Below, in pieces: positions 23,566-33,622 of a stretch of 49,128 nucleotides of DNA; the first letter of the stretch is position 1; each line of letters begins with the position of its first letter. The stretch lies in the NCBI RefSeq assembly GCF_963678635.1, contig NC_087065.1, forward strand, positions 34,783,679 to 34,832,806, given 5' to 3'. The notes under the pieces were generated by a model. The model worked only from the letters and a program-made list of their open reading frames with translations. It searched no databases and was not told the DNA's origin. Source of the DNA: Symsagittifera roscoffensis (taxonomy: Eukaryota; Xenacoelomorpha; Acoela; Convolutidae). A program made the position numbers and the translations under genes.

Positions 23566-26500
23566 TTAATCTATTCGTCGATTTTTTGACCGTGGTTCTT
23601 CTACTTCAACTGCTTCATAATCGAATAACGAATCGTTGAAGAATGACGACTCGTCCTCATCGGAAGTATTGGCCTCCAGATCCGCGATATCCCCGCTATC
23701 AATATCACTGTCGTTGGTTTCTGCTGCCCGAATCAGACCGGGGTCTGGAGTTTGCCAACTGCTATTGACCTGGTCCATCAGTTTTCGAAGCGAGCGATGT
23801 GGTTGTGTGTTCTCAACAGCAAAACTATCCTCAGAGTATTCATCATCAATTTCCGGATGGTCCCAATCAACGTTTTGAGTGTTAGCGAATTCTTCAGACA
23901 CCCCATCTAGGAAATCGTCACAATCCCACGACACTGGTTGTTGACGATCTTCAAAAAATGGCATCCATTTTTCCAAATCGTCATCGTCAGTTGGGTCAGA
24001 ATTAACAGCGGCTGTGTTGTCATCACTATCATCAATGCCAATCACAGTTTGACCCATGATGTTTTTGTGACCGTAGGGAAGAGTCTGCTGACCATCATCG
24101 AGGATGTAGCGTTTGTCATCAAAAGCTGATAACGATGTTTTCGTCGAAGTCACTGTTTGCAGATTGTGTGACTCGGATGCGATTCGACTGTTTTCAGTTT
24201 TGAATAACGAGCCAGAGGTCAAGGTGTCTCGATATCGCTGATGACTCAACATCTTCTGAGCATCTTTGGATACACCTTTCACCGATAATTTTCTGCAGTC
24301 TAAAATTTTATTTATATGATTACTAATCAATTTTTTGATGATCACTAATGTGTGGTGGTAAAAAAACCAAATACGATGTTTTTTTTTAAGAGCTACACCA
24401 TGTTAACTTGAAGGCCAGGTGCAACAAAAAAAAATACATGAAGGCCAGGTGTGACCTTAAAAATTAGTCATCATTAAAAAAAAAAAAACAATCAACCAAC
24501 ACAAAAAAAAAATCCCCGACAAAAAAATTTTTTAAAAAAAATTTTTTGCCGACAAAAAAATTTTTTAAAAAAAATTTTTCGCCCACAAAAAAAAAAAAAA
24601 AAAAAATCGCCCACAAAAAAAAACCAAAAATTTTCAAAAAAATTATTTTTTTTCGCCTAAAAAGTTTTTTCCAATTTTTTTTCAAAACAAAATACACTTT
24701 TTCGCCCGAAATTTTTTTTCGAACAAAAAAAATTTTTTTTTCCAAAAAAAAAAAAAAAATTTCGCCCACAAAAAAAAACCGCCCACAAAAAAAAATTTCA
24801 CAAAAAATTATACTTTTTCGCCTAAAAAGTTTTTTCCAAATTTCTTTTTTTTTTGATTAAATTACATTTTTTCGCCCACAAATAAAAATTGCCTTCCGAA
24901 AAAAAAATCACAAAAAATCAAAATTTTTTGAAATTCGTGCTCACAAATAAGGCAAATAGAAACACACGGTGCACTTTTTTAACTTTAAGTCCCAACCTAA
25001 CAAACAATTGCAATAGTTTGTAATGAATTGTATAATTTGACTTGTCATGCAGCGTCTGCAGTAACTTTTTGGTCTTTCCAATTGAACGTCTTGCAATGTC
25101 TTGATTTTTCATCTGCTCGAGTAAATTTGTTTGGTAGGGACTCAACCAATCCTGGGGTACACTTTCTTAAGGGGCTAAAGGGTAATCTTGATGATCCTCA
25201 TGCAGTTCTTCTGGATACTCGAGATCAACTTCCAATATAAATCCAATCAAAGAGTCTTCAGTCATGTTGAGGATTTGGTTCACAATCACCTCGTCTTCTA
25301 TATGCTCTATTAGCTCAAAGTTACGCACCGGTAATTTCTCCGTTTGCATGACGCCGCCATAGAGGTTATTTGCATCGATCATAAACCCGTAGGTGCTAGG
25401 TTGATCTGGGTTGAAGTCGGGGCATTCTTTGTTGTTGGCTTTGAAAAAGCGACTATGGAACACGGATGCAGTACCACCTCGCATCATATTCTCGACCAAT
25501 TCGAGATGCCTGCGGTCTGATAAAAGCTGAGCATTCGAGTCTTTGCAGATACGTTTGAAGGCGTCTCCAGCTAAGTTTGAAGCACTAAAATGGTGCGCGC
25601 AGTCCAGACCATAAGTTTGGTGACTAATTTGTCGAAATTCTTCAAAGACGCAAGCAAGAAGGAGTGTATCACACTTGAGATACAAGTTGTGATAATCCTC
25701 CAAGTTTTGACATTTGAACACTCTAAAAACTTTCTTTGCATGTTCCAGATCCGCTTGTGAAACTGCAACTTTTCCTCCATTCAAAACATCGGACCAATTT
25801 TGCAAAGGAGGCAATTCTTTTTCTGCAAATTTTTCTCTTCCGGTCATGTACGAATAAGAGTAGAAACCTTTTTGTCGTATCAGACACCGTTGCTCCTCCG
25901 TCTCGTTTGCAAAATACTTGTTCAAAATTGACTTTTTTTCCGCTGGTAGATTATCAACCAATTTTTGCAGGGAAGAATTCAAAAACTTGCATGAGTCAAT
26001 AAATCTGAGGTATTCAAAAACTTTTTGCTCAGATCCGTTTTTCCTTTTTATAGTTTTAATTAGGACTCCAATGCTTAACGATATATATTTTTCGTCGGTG
26101 CTAGGTATAACACTCATTGTACTTGTTGGCTCGCATTCATGCAATGCGAGACAAATGTGGTGAAGGTCATAGTTCTGGATGTTATGTCCAATGACTGGGG
26201 TGAAATTTACAGTTCGTCTTGCGAGGTTGCATTTTTCATGTGCCCATCCCAAAAATTTTCCAGAAAAATGGCAATGGTCAAGACATTTTTCGTGCTCATT
26301 GGTAAAATGTATAGAGCAAATCCAACATGTTGATGTGTTTTCTTTGTTCAACGATTCTTGGTTTTCTAGAAATTGAGGAAACCGTCGCTTTTGATCATAT
26401 ATCTCTCTCGCTAATTGATGCAACTGATTGATAAACTTTTTCATGCATTGATCAGAGCTGTCATAGTCAAAAAAGTAGGGCTGTGAATTTCCGTGTTCAA

Positions 26501-28082
26501 TTACAGCCAATGAATACCCACAAGCTTCGTGTTTTTATACAACTCGGGTAGATGATCGCGATGGATTATCAGGACAAGAATCTACAGGTTTCAGAAATGA
26601 TTCAAAATCAAAATAAATCACAAGTGGTACAAACCACAAGGCCTGGAGGTTTTTGAACTCGTATCTGTTGGTACCTTTTTCTGCTGAAGGCATGACTACT
26701 AGAGCAGGTTCATGATCCTTACAACACTGGATGTGTTGCTCGTGAGTTTCATCACTCCAACTAATGTGAAAGCAGTTTCTACATAAACGTGCAATTGTGC
26801 GATACTTACACCCTTTGATTTCGCAGATGAACTTTAACAAATCGATTATAAGTACATAGTGATGCTTTGCAGGCTCATACAAGAGAAGCAGGTCCATGTC
26901 AAATATTTCAGTTTGGGTGCTGTTATCTTGGTTTGGTCGTTTTGATATATACATAGGCAACAAATCTCCCTTGTGGTACTGGAACACATTTACCCGCACG
27001 TCGTTAAGTTGTTCAAATTTTCCAATTGAAGCGAAACTCATGGGTGAATCAAAATTACCTTGGGCTTTGTGTGCACTTTCAGCAATGTATGTATCAGGTT
27101 GTGTCCGCGCAGCTGCTGGGTTCGCTTTTTGTTGATCAGTTAGAAGTAGGTCAACACCATGCTTCAGACTATAAGCAGCGGTAAAGCAAAGTTCGAAGCA
27201 ATTATTATCTTCGTGATTTCTAATGTTTATCAAATTCTGGGACATTCGAATTCGAAAAGGCAAGTCAATATAAGATGACCCACGGATTGGTGAAAACTTT
27301 GCAAGTTTAACAAAAACTTGAATTACGTGTTGCAAAACCCAACCGCTTCCATAAGATGCAAAAGTCTCCAAAACTGCTTGCATTTTTTCGACCATTTCAA
27401 AAAACTCATCATCTTCTAATCCTAAGCTCATCACAGGTTTCATATCAGAGTTTGCATAAATGTCAATCCACTCGTCGTGCTCAGTTTTACTAGAATCATT
27501 TATTACTTTAGGTTTTACCAAACCTAAATTAGCGCTGAACTGAACTTTTCTAGGTCCTTCTGCAACTCGATCGATTATGAGACTTTGAATTTCATCTTTT
27601 TTCTCTTGCATAAATTGCAAAAGGTCAATCGGCTGATTTTCATCCATGGGTTGGTTTCCGCCGATCACATACGTTTCAAGAACACCGAAAAAAGCAGACT
27701 CACTTTTTTGAAGATTGGTGCCGTTGATTTCGTCTTCATCGACAGCATGCACATCAGCGAGAGCAGCATTAGCAGCGGCACTTGTAGTGGCTAAATCAGC
27801 AGAGGCAACTCTCATAACAGGAAGACCATGGGTTGCTAGTAATTGAGCTGATAAGTTTTTGGGCGAATGAAATCCCAAATGACAATAATCACAAACACCT
27901 CCAAGTTGACCATGAGTGTGAAGAATATGTTTTTGTAAATTTGAAAGCATTTGAGCCGTGAATGAACACTCATTGCATCGATAAACAATAAGTCCTTTTT
28001 CAACAAAATGTTTGTCACGCTCATGGCGACTTCTATTGCTCTTATTTGCATATTTCAGTGGACAAAAATTGCATTTGAACAT
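23566..28082 (-). pseudogene. polB: Polinton protein-primed family B DNA polymerase, broken
   Basis: It would replicate the element. From the start at 28082: two C2H2 zinc fingers (C4/C7/H20/H25 and C36/C39/H52/H57) and a third with Gln80 in place of a His; then Exo I (YFDFES, residues 490-495). An in-frame TAA (26537-26535) follows. The next segment has an endonuclease VII-like zinc insertion (CWIC...DHCH...AHEKCN), Exo II (NIQNYD), Exo III (YLKCD) and palm motif A (DANNLYG). A second in-frame TAA (25169-25167) follows, then the KLLQTLHDKSNYTIHY and GLKVKKVHRV stretches. The remaining palm, including the DTDS motif, is missing, replaced by A/T-rich simple sequence at about 24350-24940. The C-terminal end (FDDKRYILDDG...YGH) resumes in 24345-23566, followed by an acidic tail of about 165 residues. 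As it stands it is catalytically dead. Confidence 0.93.
24350..24940. repeat. A/T-rich low-complexity tract replacing the polymerase palm
   Basis: About 590 bases made of long A or T runs punctuated by repeated tcgcccacaaaaaa-like and aaaaattttt units. It lies exactly where the polB palm with motifs B and C should be. The Lys/Phe-only frames on both strands (24464-24769 minus, 24546-24860 plus) are translations of this tract and not genes. Confidence 0.85.
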
Positions 28083-29716
28083 TTTTTGAAATAAGTTAAG
28101 CTATTGATTTTAAGAAAGAAAAAGAATCAAGTGATCTCAAATTACACTCAGAAACAACAGTAACTGGGAAGCATAACTGTTCGTCTACCAATTGCAGAGA
28201 AAACGGTTTGTGTTTAGCGCGCGTAATTTTGAATTTGAATTAAAGTTCCCGCCAAAATTTGAATTAGATTTGAATTTCCCGCCATAACTGGCAAACTCAA
28301 ATTCGATTGGACGAAACAGATAAATTGTTGTTTGAAACGTTATTAATTATTACAAACGATAAAAATTAATCTAAGCCAACCAAGTTTGGGCTAAATTTTA
28401 ATCCAAAATGATTTTAGAGCCAAGAGAGAAAAGTTTTACATTTATATTTTATCAATTCAAAATATAAATTGATGAAAATTTCGAAATTGCGAATAAAAGT
28501 TGAGCATGTCACAACACATGATAGATCCTAAATATCCCAGTTGTCATGGGGACAGAATATTCTATAAAAATGTCAAAATTAGTATCAAAAACAGTTGAAA
28601 TGATGAATAAGTAAAGCAAAAACTGAAAAATGACAGTTTTTTAACTTTCCAGGCGCATTGCTATCAATGATGTCAATCACGGAGCGGTTGCACGGTCCAT
28701 GTCATCATGAATTTGTCTCAATTGTCTTTCGATTTGAAAAAAAAGTCCGAAAAAATACTTTTCTGTAAAGAGAAATGAGTTTGTTGTTTTAGGGGGGATT
28801 AAGGGGATTAGCGTTTTTCTCGAAGACTATTGAAAAAACATCTACTCCCACAATCTCATTAGTCGTGCCCCTCAATGCACTTTCATAATAACACCACTTG
28901 CTCATAATAAAAAATTGCGTCTTCTGGTTGAAAATTGCATTTTTTCGGAAAAATGAAAAAACGATGAGTCATCAATTAAAAAGTTTGATTTTTATTATTT
29001 TTCTCAAATATTTAGCATGATGATGAATACTTGTATTTTTTTCAATAGGATCATTTTTGGAGACAACAGTATCAATGATCAAATGGTAACTCCAATTTGT
29101 AGAAAAAGAAAAAAATTAATGCTTTTTTTTCCTTTTTGTAATTAAAAAATCAAATTTTTAACTAAAAAACATTAAAAAAATAAGTATTTTTATCAAAAAG
29201 TTGGTTTTAAACATCTTTTATACTATTTTTCATTATGTTTAATTTGTATGATAACTATTTGAATAAACATATGACAACATAAGTTTTCATCCAAAATTAT
29301 TTTTTTCCAGTTTTTTTTTGACGTTAATTATCTTTTTTCAAAAAAGAAATTGATTTTTTTAATCTTGTTTTCTAAAAATTAGCATATATATGGATGCTTT
29401 TCAGTTTTTTCTCAAGATCACTATTGTAAATAAGAACTTCAATGTTAATATGTTAAATCCTAATTGTGGAAAAAATGAAAATTTTACGGATTTTTTTTTG
29501 TTTTTAATTGAAAAAAAATAGTCAATTTATTAAAAATAAATGATTTTTTAAACTTCAATTTTTAAAGGCTTTTGAAATAAATTTTTAATCAGAACCCAAT
29601 CGTGTGATAATTAATGAACAGATACAAGATACAAACTCAAACTCAATTTTAAAGTTAAATTATTATACACAATAAATACAAACAAAAATCAAAAAAACTC
29701 AACCTCAGTTTCAAAG
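28083..29716. other. Gene-free spacer within the Polinton left arm
   Basis: About 1.6 kb of AT-rich sequence between the polB start and the next minus-strand gene, with no frame of 60 codons on either strand. The stretch just upstream of the polB ATG (28083-28350) may contain its promoter. A gene may have been lost here; I see no remnant. Confidence 0.55.
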
Positions 29717-30352
29717 TTATATAAGGTCCAAATACTCCTGCGCTTTCTCTAGTGTTGTTAGTTTCCTTTTTTTCTTTGGCGCTAGACAGAGAGAAGGGGT
29801 TAAGTTTTTCATGTGGTTGCTCACAGTAGCCTCAGGGGTACGCTTTGGAGTTGAGCAACCCGGTTCGTCAAGCCATGGTGATACTACAGGGGAAGGATCA
29901 GCTTTCGGGGTAACTACTGATGGTGATTCAATCTGTTCCATTCCCCATAAACGATCAAAAAATTCAATTTCTTCAAAGTATTCTAACTGGTTTTCACACA
30001 TCGGAGTAACATCACAATCGTATTTATACAAAATTTTTTTAACTGGTTTTGATAAAGTTGAAATATCAACCTGAAGAGCAAGAGGCTCGTCAGGATCCGT
30101 ATATTTACCAGAATTTGTAAGGTAACTCAAATACTTTATATTCAGGTCTTCGTCTTTCTTTGAAATTTTCAAGGAAAGTTTACTGAATAAATGTAAAAAA
30201 TTTTTGGGAATCATAACGTGATGAGTACAAGTCCACTCATCAGAATTGAAACTTTTTTCTTCGTTAATTATTGCTACAAAATTACCGTGAACGGTTTCAT
30301 AAAAAATGGTTCTTTCGTGATTGGAATATCCGGCAATAATATAACAAGGCAT
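29717..30352 (-). CDS. Polinton accessory protein with C-terminal nuclear localisation signal
   Basis: I choose the internal ATG at 30352 (context aaaaATG, protein starts MPCYIIAGYS) over the upstream ATG at 30433, giving about 211 residues. The N-terminal half looks globular (FYETVHGNFVAIINEEKSF, WTCTHHVMIPKNFLHLF). The C-terminal third is Pro/Ser/Thr-rich (SPSVVTPKADPSPVVSPW) and ends in a basic APKKKRKL motif, a classical nuclear localisation signal. I do not recognise the family. It is the first gene of the minus-strand arm and shares the divergent promoter region with the plus arm. Early-type regulatory or host-interaction roles are possible but unproven. Confidence 0.75.
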   Translation of the reverse strand: MPCYIIAGYSNHERTIFYETVHGNFVAIINEEKSFNSDEWTCTHHVMIPKNFLHLFSKLSLKISKKDEDLNIKYLSYLTNSGKYTDPDEPLALQVDISTLSKPVKKILYKYDCDVTPMCENQLEYFEEIEFFDRLWGMEQIESPSVVTPKADPSPVVSPWLDEPGCSTPKRTPEATVSNHMKNLTPSLCLAPKKKRKLTTLEKAQEYLDLI

Positions 30353-30836
30353 TTTTGAAGAAAAATTTGGAAGAAAATGACAAACGTAACGCGGAGAGAA
30401 ATGAAACTGAAATGAATTGTGAAAACGCCTCAAGAGATTAAAATAGGGATTGGTTCTTCTAAAATTAGAAATTTCAATACCTCCTATATAGTTTTTAATC
30501 AGTTTAATAAGGGAGGGCGTGTAAAATATTTATGTTACCTTGCGTGGTATTCTATGTTTATCTAAATTGCATTCAAACAAATAGTTTGTATCAAAAATAA
30601 CGTTTAAACATTGTGACCTTTAACACCCATTAAAATTCTTATCAGTTGTACATGCACAAAATACTTATCCATTTGAACTAAATTGCAATCCAATATCTTT
30701 GCGATATAAAGTACATGTGTATATAAATTAAAATAGATACAACGCTTTCTTTTGCAGACATATACAATCAATCGGAACCATTCATTTCTTTCTATTCAGT
30801 TTTGAATCAAGTTACTTTGAAAATTTACTCGTTACA
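30353..30836. promoter_or_regulatory. Divergent promoter region between Polinton arms
   Basis: The minus-strand arm starts at 30352 and the plus arm at 30837, so this interval must hold promoters for both. For the plus arm, gatataaag (30703) and gtatataaat (30719) are TATA-like, about 115-135 bases before the ATG, and ttcagt-type initiator sequence lies near 30797. No TATA box is obvious for the minus arm. Confidence 0.5.
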
Positions 30837-31400
30837 ATGACTAAAACCAAAACAAGCACCACAGCAAATGCAGATAAAGATTTTGGCGATTGCTATTTCG
30901 ATATTTCGGAAAACAGTAAAAGACTAGTGCGTGCTACATTGAAAACATATGACCAAACTGGAACTTATGTATTCCTGAAAGTTTTCAAAAAAGCAACTGA
31001 AGGCGCTGAATTTGAATGTGTACAAAGACTTTCCTTAAGCAGCGAAGAATTTTCAAAATTACTAAAGTCGGGAAAGTCAATCCGAGCGCAAACAAGTGAA
31101 ATTTCTGATACTGTTGAAAACAAGGACAAACCTCAATCTAACTGTAAACGAGCCAGGAAATCTCAACTTTCCTCGAACACAAACGATTTCAAGCACGACT
31201 TTACAAAATGGCAGAAGCTATGTTCGAAGTTGTGTTACCTGATTATTTCAAAAAATTTCAACCAAATTTCAAATTTGTTATCACTGAAAAAATTCCTAAT
31301 TTATCTACTTTTAAAAATTATGCTTTTGGAAGCCACTTCAAATCTGAATATTGCCCTTTTTCAGTCGAGAATGAAAAAAAAATTCATTACCATATATTGA
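30837..31400 (+). CDS. PC4-like single-stranded DNA-binding protein (putative)
   Basis: The first about 80 residues follow the pattern of the PC4/p15 coactivator domain: CYFDISENSKRLVRATLK, TGTYVFLKVFKK, then LSLSSEEFSKLLKSG. That is a strand-rich segment closing with a helix whose consensus is LS-x-E-x-(F/W)-x-x-L. PC4 domains bind single-stranded or melted DNA, which suits a self-replicating element or virus. A Lys/Arg-rich stretch (KRARKSQ) follows. The last about 64 codons overlap the next gene in another frame, so the original stop may have been upstream and the tail may reflect a frame change. It is the first gene of the plus arm, with TATA-like sequences ahead. Confidence 0.65.
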   Translation: MTKTKTSTTANADKDFGDCYFDISENSKRLVRATLKTYDQTGTYVFLKVFKKATEGAEFECVQRLSLSSEEFSKLLKSGKSIRAQTSEISDTVENKDKPQSNCKRARKSQLSSNTNDFKHDFTKWQKLCSKLCYLIISKNFNQISNLLSLKKFLIYLLLKIMLLEATSNLNIALFQSRMKKKFITIY

Positions 31401-31996
31401 TTCAAGTAGATTCAGAGGAACAATTAAACCAATTGTTTCCTTCCCAAAAATGTTTCAGTGTTCCTTGTATTTTCACTTGCTTCAAATACTTAATTTCTCC
31501 TGCTAAAGATGTCAAAGGAAACGGTGAGTTATTTGACAAGCTTAAACTAGCTCTCACTTATTCAGCACAACCTGTTGCAGCCAATCTCGATTTGTTAGAT
31601 TTCACTGCAATCAAAAAACGTTTACCCAATTTATTGCTTTCTGCAACATCATCTAACAAACAAACTTCACCAAATCAAAACGTTTGCAAGAAATCTCCGG
31701 CCGTTGGGGGACAGAAACGAATTGATAATACAGTTACGCCTGCTGCATCGTCGACGTCAAACAAATCCGTAAGAATTTCGACTTCAGTTTCAAAGAAACA
31801 TACAGAAAGCAGACATGTTCAAACAGATGAGATGAATACAGAAACTTTGAAAAGATTTGAAAGTTTAATTAATGGACCCCATTCTGCCGCTTTTTGCAAA
31901 ATAATGGATATTTTGACAAGTGGATATGGAAAACTTGATGTAGATACTGATGTGCTATTTGTGAAATTTATTGTTGAAGAGAAAGTTAAGTTTTAA
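31208..31996 (+). CDS. Polinton accessory protein, 262 aa, with an HUH-like motif
   Basis: It starts at caaaATG and overlaps the preceding frame by 193 nt. The N-terminal 110 residues contain FKFVITEK (residues about 20-27), then KIHYHILIQV (about 57-66), then CFKYLISPAKD (about 90-100). This order is reminiscent of motifs I, II (His-hydrophobic-His) and III (Tyr..Lys) of HUH replication endonucleases, but the match is by eye and short. The middle is Ser/Thr-rich and low-complexity (about 145-205), and a C-terminal segment (ESLINGPHSAAFCKIMDILT) looks helical. I do not recognise the family with confidence. Confidence 0.6.
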   Translation: MAEAMFEVVLPDYFKKFQPNFKFVITEKIPNLSTFKNYAFGSHFKSEYCPFSVENEKKIHYHILIQVDSEEQLNQLFPSQKCFSVPCIFTCFKYLISPAKDVKGNGELFDKLKLALTYSAQPVAANLDLLDFTAIKKRLPNLLLSATSSNKQTSPNQNVCKKSPAVGGQKRIDNTVTPAASSTSNKSVRISTSVSKKHTESRHVQTDEMNTETLKRFESLINGPHSAAFCKIMDILTSGYGKLDVDTDVLFVKFIVEEKVKF

Positions 31997-32028
31997 TTGA
32001 TACTTTTCATTATTCCCTTTTTATTATA

Positions 32029-32412
32029 TTGAGTTCAGTAAACATGATTTCAACTTTCGATTTAAAACTCATTCATGAAATTTTTATAGACTTAAAATCA
32101 CAATATCCAGACAAATCAGTCAGATTTCAGTATTTTTTAGCCACTTGTTTGTATTTGGATGCTGATATTAATTTGGATTTTGTTTTGAAAAACAGACCAT
32201 ATGGTGGTTTAATTGGAATAGACAATTCGTCGCTCGACAAACACTTGAAACATTTCAAATTTCTTAGAATACATGCTATATTGCATGACGCAGCGGGATA
32301 TTTGCAAGAAAAAAATCATACCGGTCCTGGGTACACATATGTTTTGCCTTGTCCAATAAAAAAACTGTTACCTGGGTCACGTGACAGTTATTGCGTTTTG
32401 CTTATTTCTTAA
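32029..32412 (+). CDS. Conserved Polinton accessory protein, 127 aa
   Basis: Open frame between two accessory genes on the same strand; a second in-frame ATG lies five codons in (32044). The central segment is predicted helical (LKLIHEIFIDLKSQYPD), followed by HAILHDAAGYLQEKN and GPGYTYVLP. The HDAAG and GYTYV pattern recalls small hypothetical proteins of animal Polintons, but I cannot assign a function. There is no membrane segment or signal peptide. It is separated from the upstream gene by about 30 bases, in keeping with compact viral packing. Confidence 0.65.
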   Translation: MSSVNMISTFDLKLIHEIFIDLKSQYPDKSVRFQYFLATCLYLDADINLDFVLKNRPYGGLIGIDNSSLDKHLKHFKFLRIHAILHDAAGYLQEKNHTGPGYTYVLPCPIKKLLPGSRDSYCVLLIS

Positions 32413-32452
32413 AGCATTCAAACCAAAGTTATTTCGTTTGTTGGAATGTTGA

Positions 32453-32935
32453 GTGAAAGTCATGTTAACCCAAAGAAAGAAAACTAAAAAATTGTTTTTC
32501 AATCATCTCATTATTTTAGATATTGAGGGATTTAAATGTGGCAAGAAACCTTTGATCATAAAGGAACTTTCCGTTTGCTCTGCTAATACAATTGATACAA
32601 TTCATTTTCTGCCACCAGTCCAATTCAACAATTTATCAAAAGAAGAGAAAAAAGCGTACAATTGGGTATCTAAATTTCTACACGGGCTTCGTTGGGACGA
32701 AGGTGAATACCCTTACTCATACTTGGATCAAATTTTTGATAGCATTCGTTTGAGGAACCCAAATTCCCATTTTTTTGCTGAAGGTACACAAAAATCTGTT
32801 TTACTAGCTGAATACTTGAAATTACCCGTGACAAATTTGGAAGATTTTGGCTGCCCAAAGATTGAACAGTTATTGGGTCAAGAAAAACATATTTGCAAAC
32901 GACTTCTCATTTACTTCCCTCACATCAATTATTAA
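32453..32935 (+). CDS. DIEGF-type protein, possible RNase H-fold nuclease relative
   Basis: The frame is open for 160 residues. It contains LIILDIEGF near the start, then KELSVCS, a HGLRWDEG motif in the middle, FAEGTQKS and a closing NLEDFGCPKI. An N-terminal hydrophobic strand ending D-x-E-G is the usual first acidic motif of RNase H-fold exonuclease-like proteins, and this arrangement recurs in hypothetical proteins of arthropod viruses and transposons. Later catalytic acids cannot be placed, so nuclease activity is not claimed. The reading frame continues open beyond the TAA into the next frame (32984), so the C-terminus may be shortened. Confidence 0.6.
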   Translation: MKVMLTQRKKTKKLFFNHLIILDIEGFKCGKKPLIIKELSVCSANTIDTIHFLPPVQFNNLSKEEKKAYNWVSKFLHGLRWDEGEYPYSYLDQIFDSIRLRNPNSHFFAEGTQKSVLLAEYLKLPVTNLEDFGCPKIEQLLGQEKHICKRLLIYFPHINY

Positions 32936-32983
32936 AGCATTGTACCCGTAGAAAATCCAAAGTTTTTTTCGATTGGTTACAAA

Positions 32984-33328
32984 ATGAACTGTCCAATGAT
33001 GCAAACAACCTTATCTCCAAATTTGTTGGTTTACGCTTCAATGACTAATCAGAGTCCTGAAAACAATTCAACACCAAGAATTAAAGTTACTCTTACGCGG
33101 ACAGGCATATTAGATTGTCGAGGAAAACCTCTCCTGCAAAAACTCGAACAAATTACACTGAACGATATCGAAATCGACAATTTACGGAAATTTTTTACAG
33201 TTCTTGACTACTTTCACCTGTACAATGTCCAGACTCCAGGAATTTCGCCAGTCAATTCCGCTGTTCAATCTCAACCTGGAAGGGCTGCAACCTCAGCTGG
33301 GAGAGAGAAGACAAATCCATTTGCATGA
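32984..33328 (+). CDS. Small Polinton protein, function unknown (114 aa)
   Basis: It is in the same frame as the preceding gene, after one stop. The region from RIKVTLTRTGILDCRG to LDYFHLYNV looks strand-rich with charged helices; the C-terminus is Gln/Ala/Gly-rich. I recognise no motif. Its end overlaps the following frame (ATG at 33228) by about 100 nt, so one of the two boundaries may be wrong or a small indel may have occurred. Confidence 0.45.
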   Translation: MNCPMMQTTLSPNLLVYASMTNQSPENNSTPRIKVTLTRTGILDCRGKPLLQKLEQITLNDIEIDNLRKFFTVLDYFHLYNVQTPGISPVNSAVQSQPGRAATSAGREKTNPFA

Positions 33329-33524
33329 CCATCAGCTTCCAGCTGAACTGAAAGAATTAGTCAAAACTGATAACGTTGAGGAAATACATTTAGTTCAAGC
33401 CACTATCAGAGTTGCAGCTCATTTTGTTGTAAAGTTCAAATCTAATTGTAACCATGACAAATTCACAAAATATGAGTTTTTCTTCATTGAACGAGGAGTT
33501 GATTTGCCTGTTGAACCGAAATGA
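33228..33524 (+). CDS. Small Polinton protein, paralogue 1 of a pair
   Basis: I place the start at the ATG at 33228 (context acaATG), giving a protein that opens MSRLQEF, about 98 residues. Its C-terminal half (LPAELKELVKTDNVEEIHLV, then AAHFVVKFKSN and KYEFFFIERG) lines up with the next gene's LPKELLDEISTGNVEKIVRI, RYIIKYKPN and DWYAVVTI. The two are tandem paralogues. The family is unknown. It overlaps the upstream frame. Confidence 0.6.
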   Translation, partial: SRLQEFRQSIPLFNLNLEGLQPQLGERRQIHLHDHQLPAELKELVKTDNVEEIHLVQATIRVAAHFVVKFKSNCNHDKFTKYEFFFIERGVDLPVEPK

Positions 33525-33622
33525 CGAATCACATACATATACCAAGTTTTGTGAATCATAATAAATATATTTATTGATTGTCTTCATTTTCTTTTGATCT
33601 TGTGTGATTACTAGTTGCTAAC

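Noticed and set aside
24464-24860. Lys/Phe-rich frames on both strands
   Set aside because: Low-complexity A/T tract inside the broken polymerase gene; not coding.
31208-31996. Firm annotation as a Rep (HUH) endonuclease
   Set aside because: Only short motif resemblance; kept as a finding, not as a product name.
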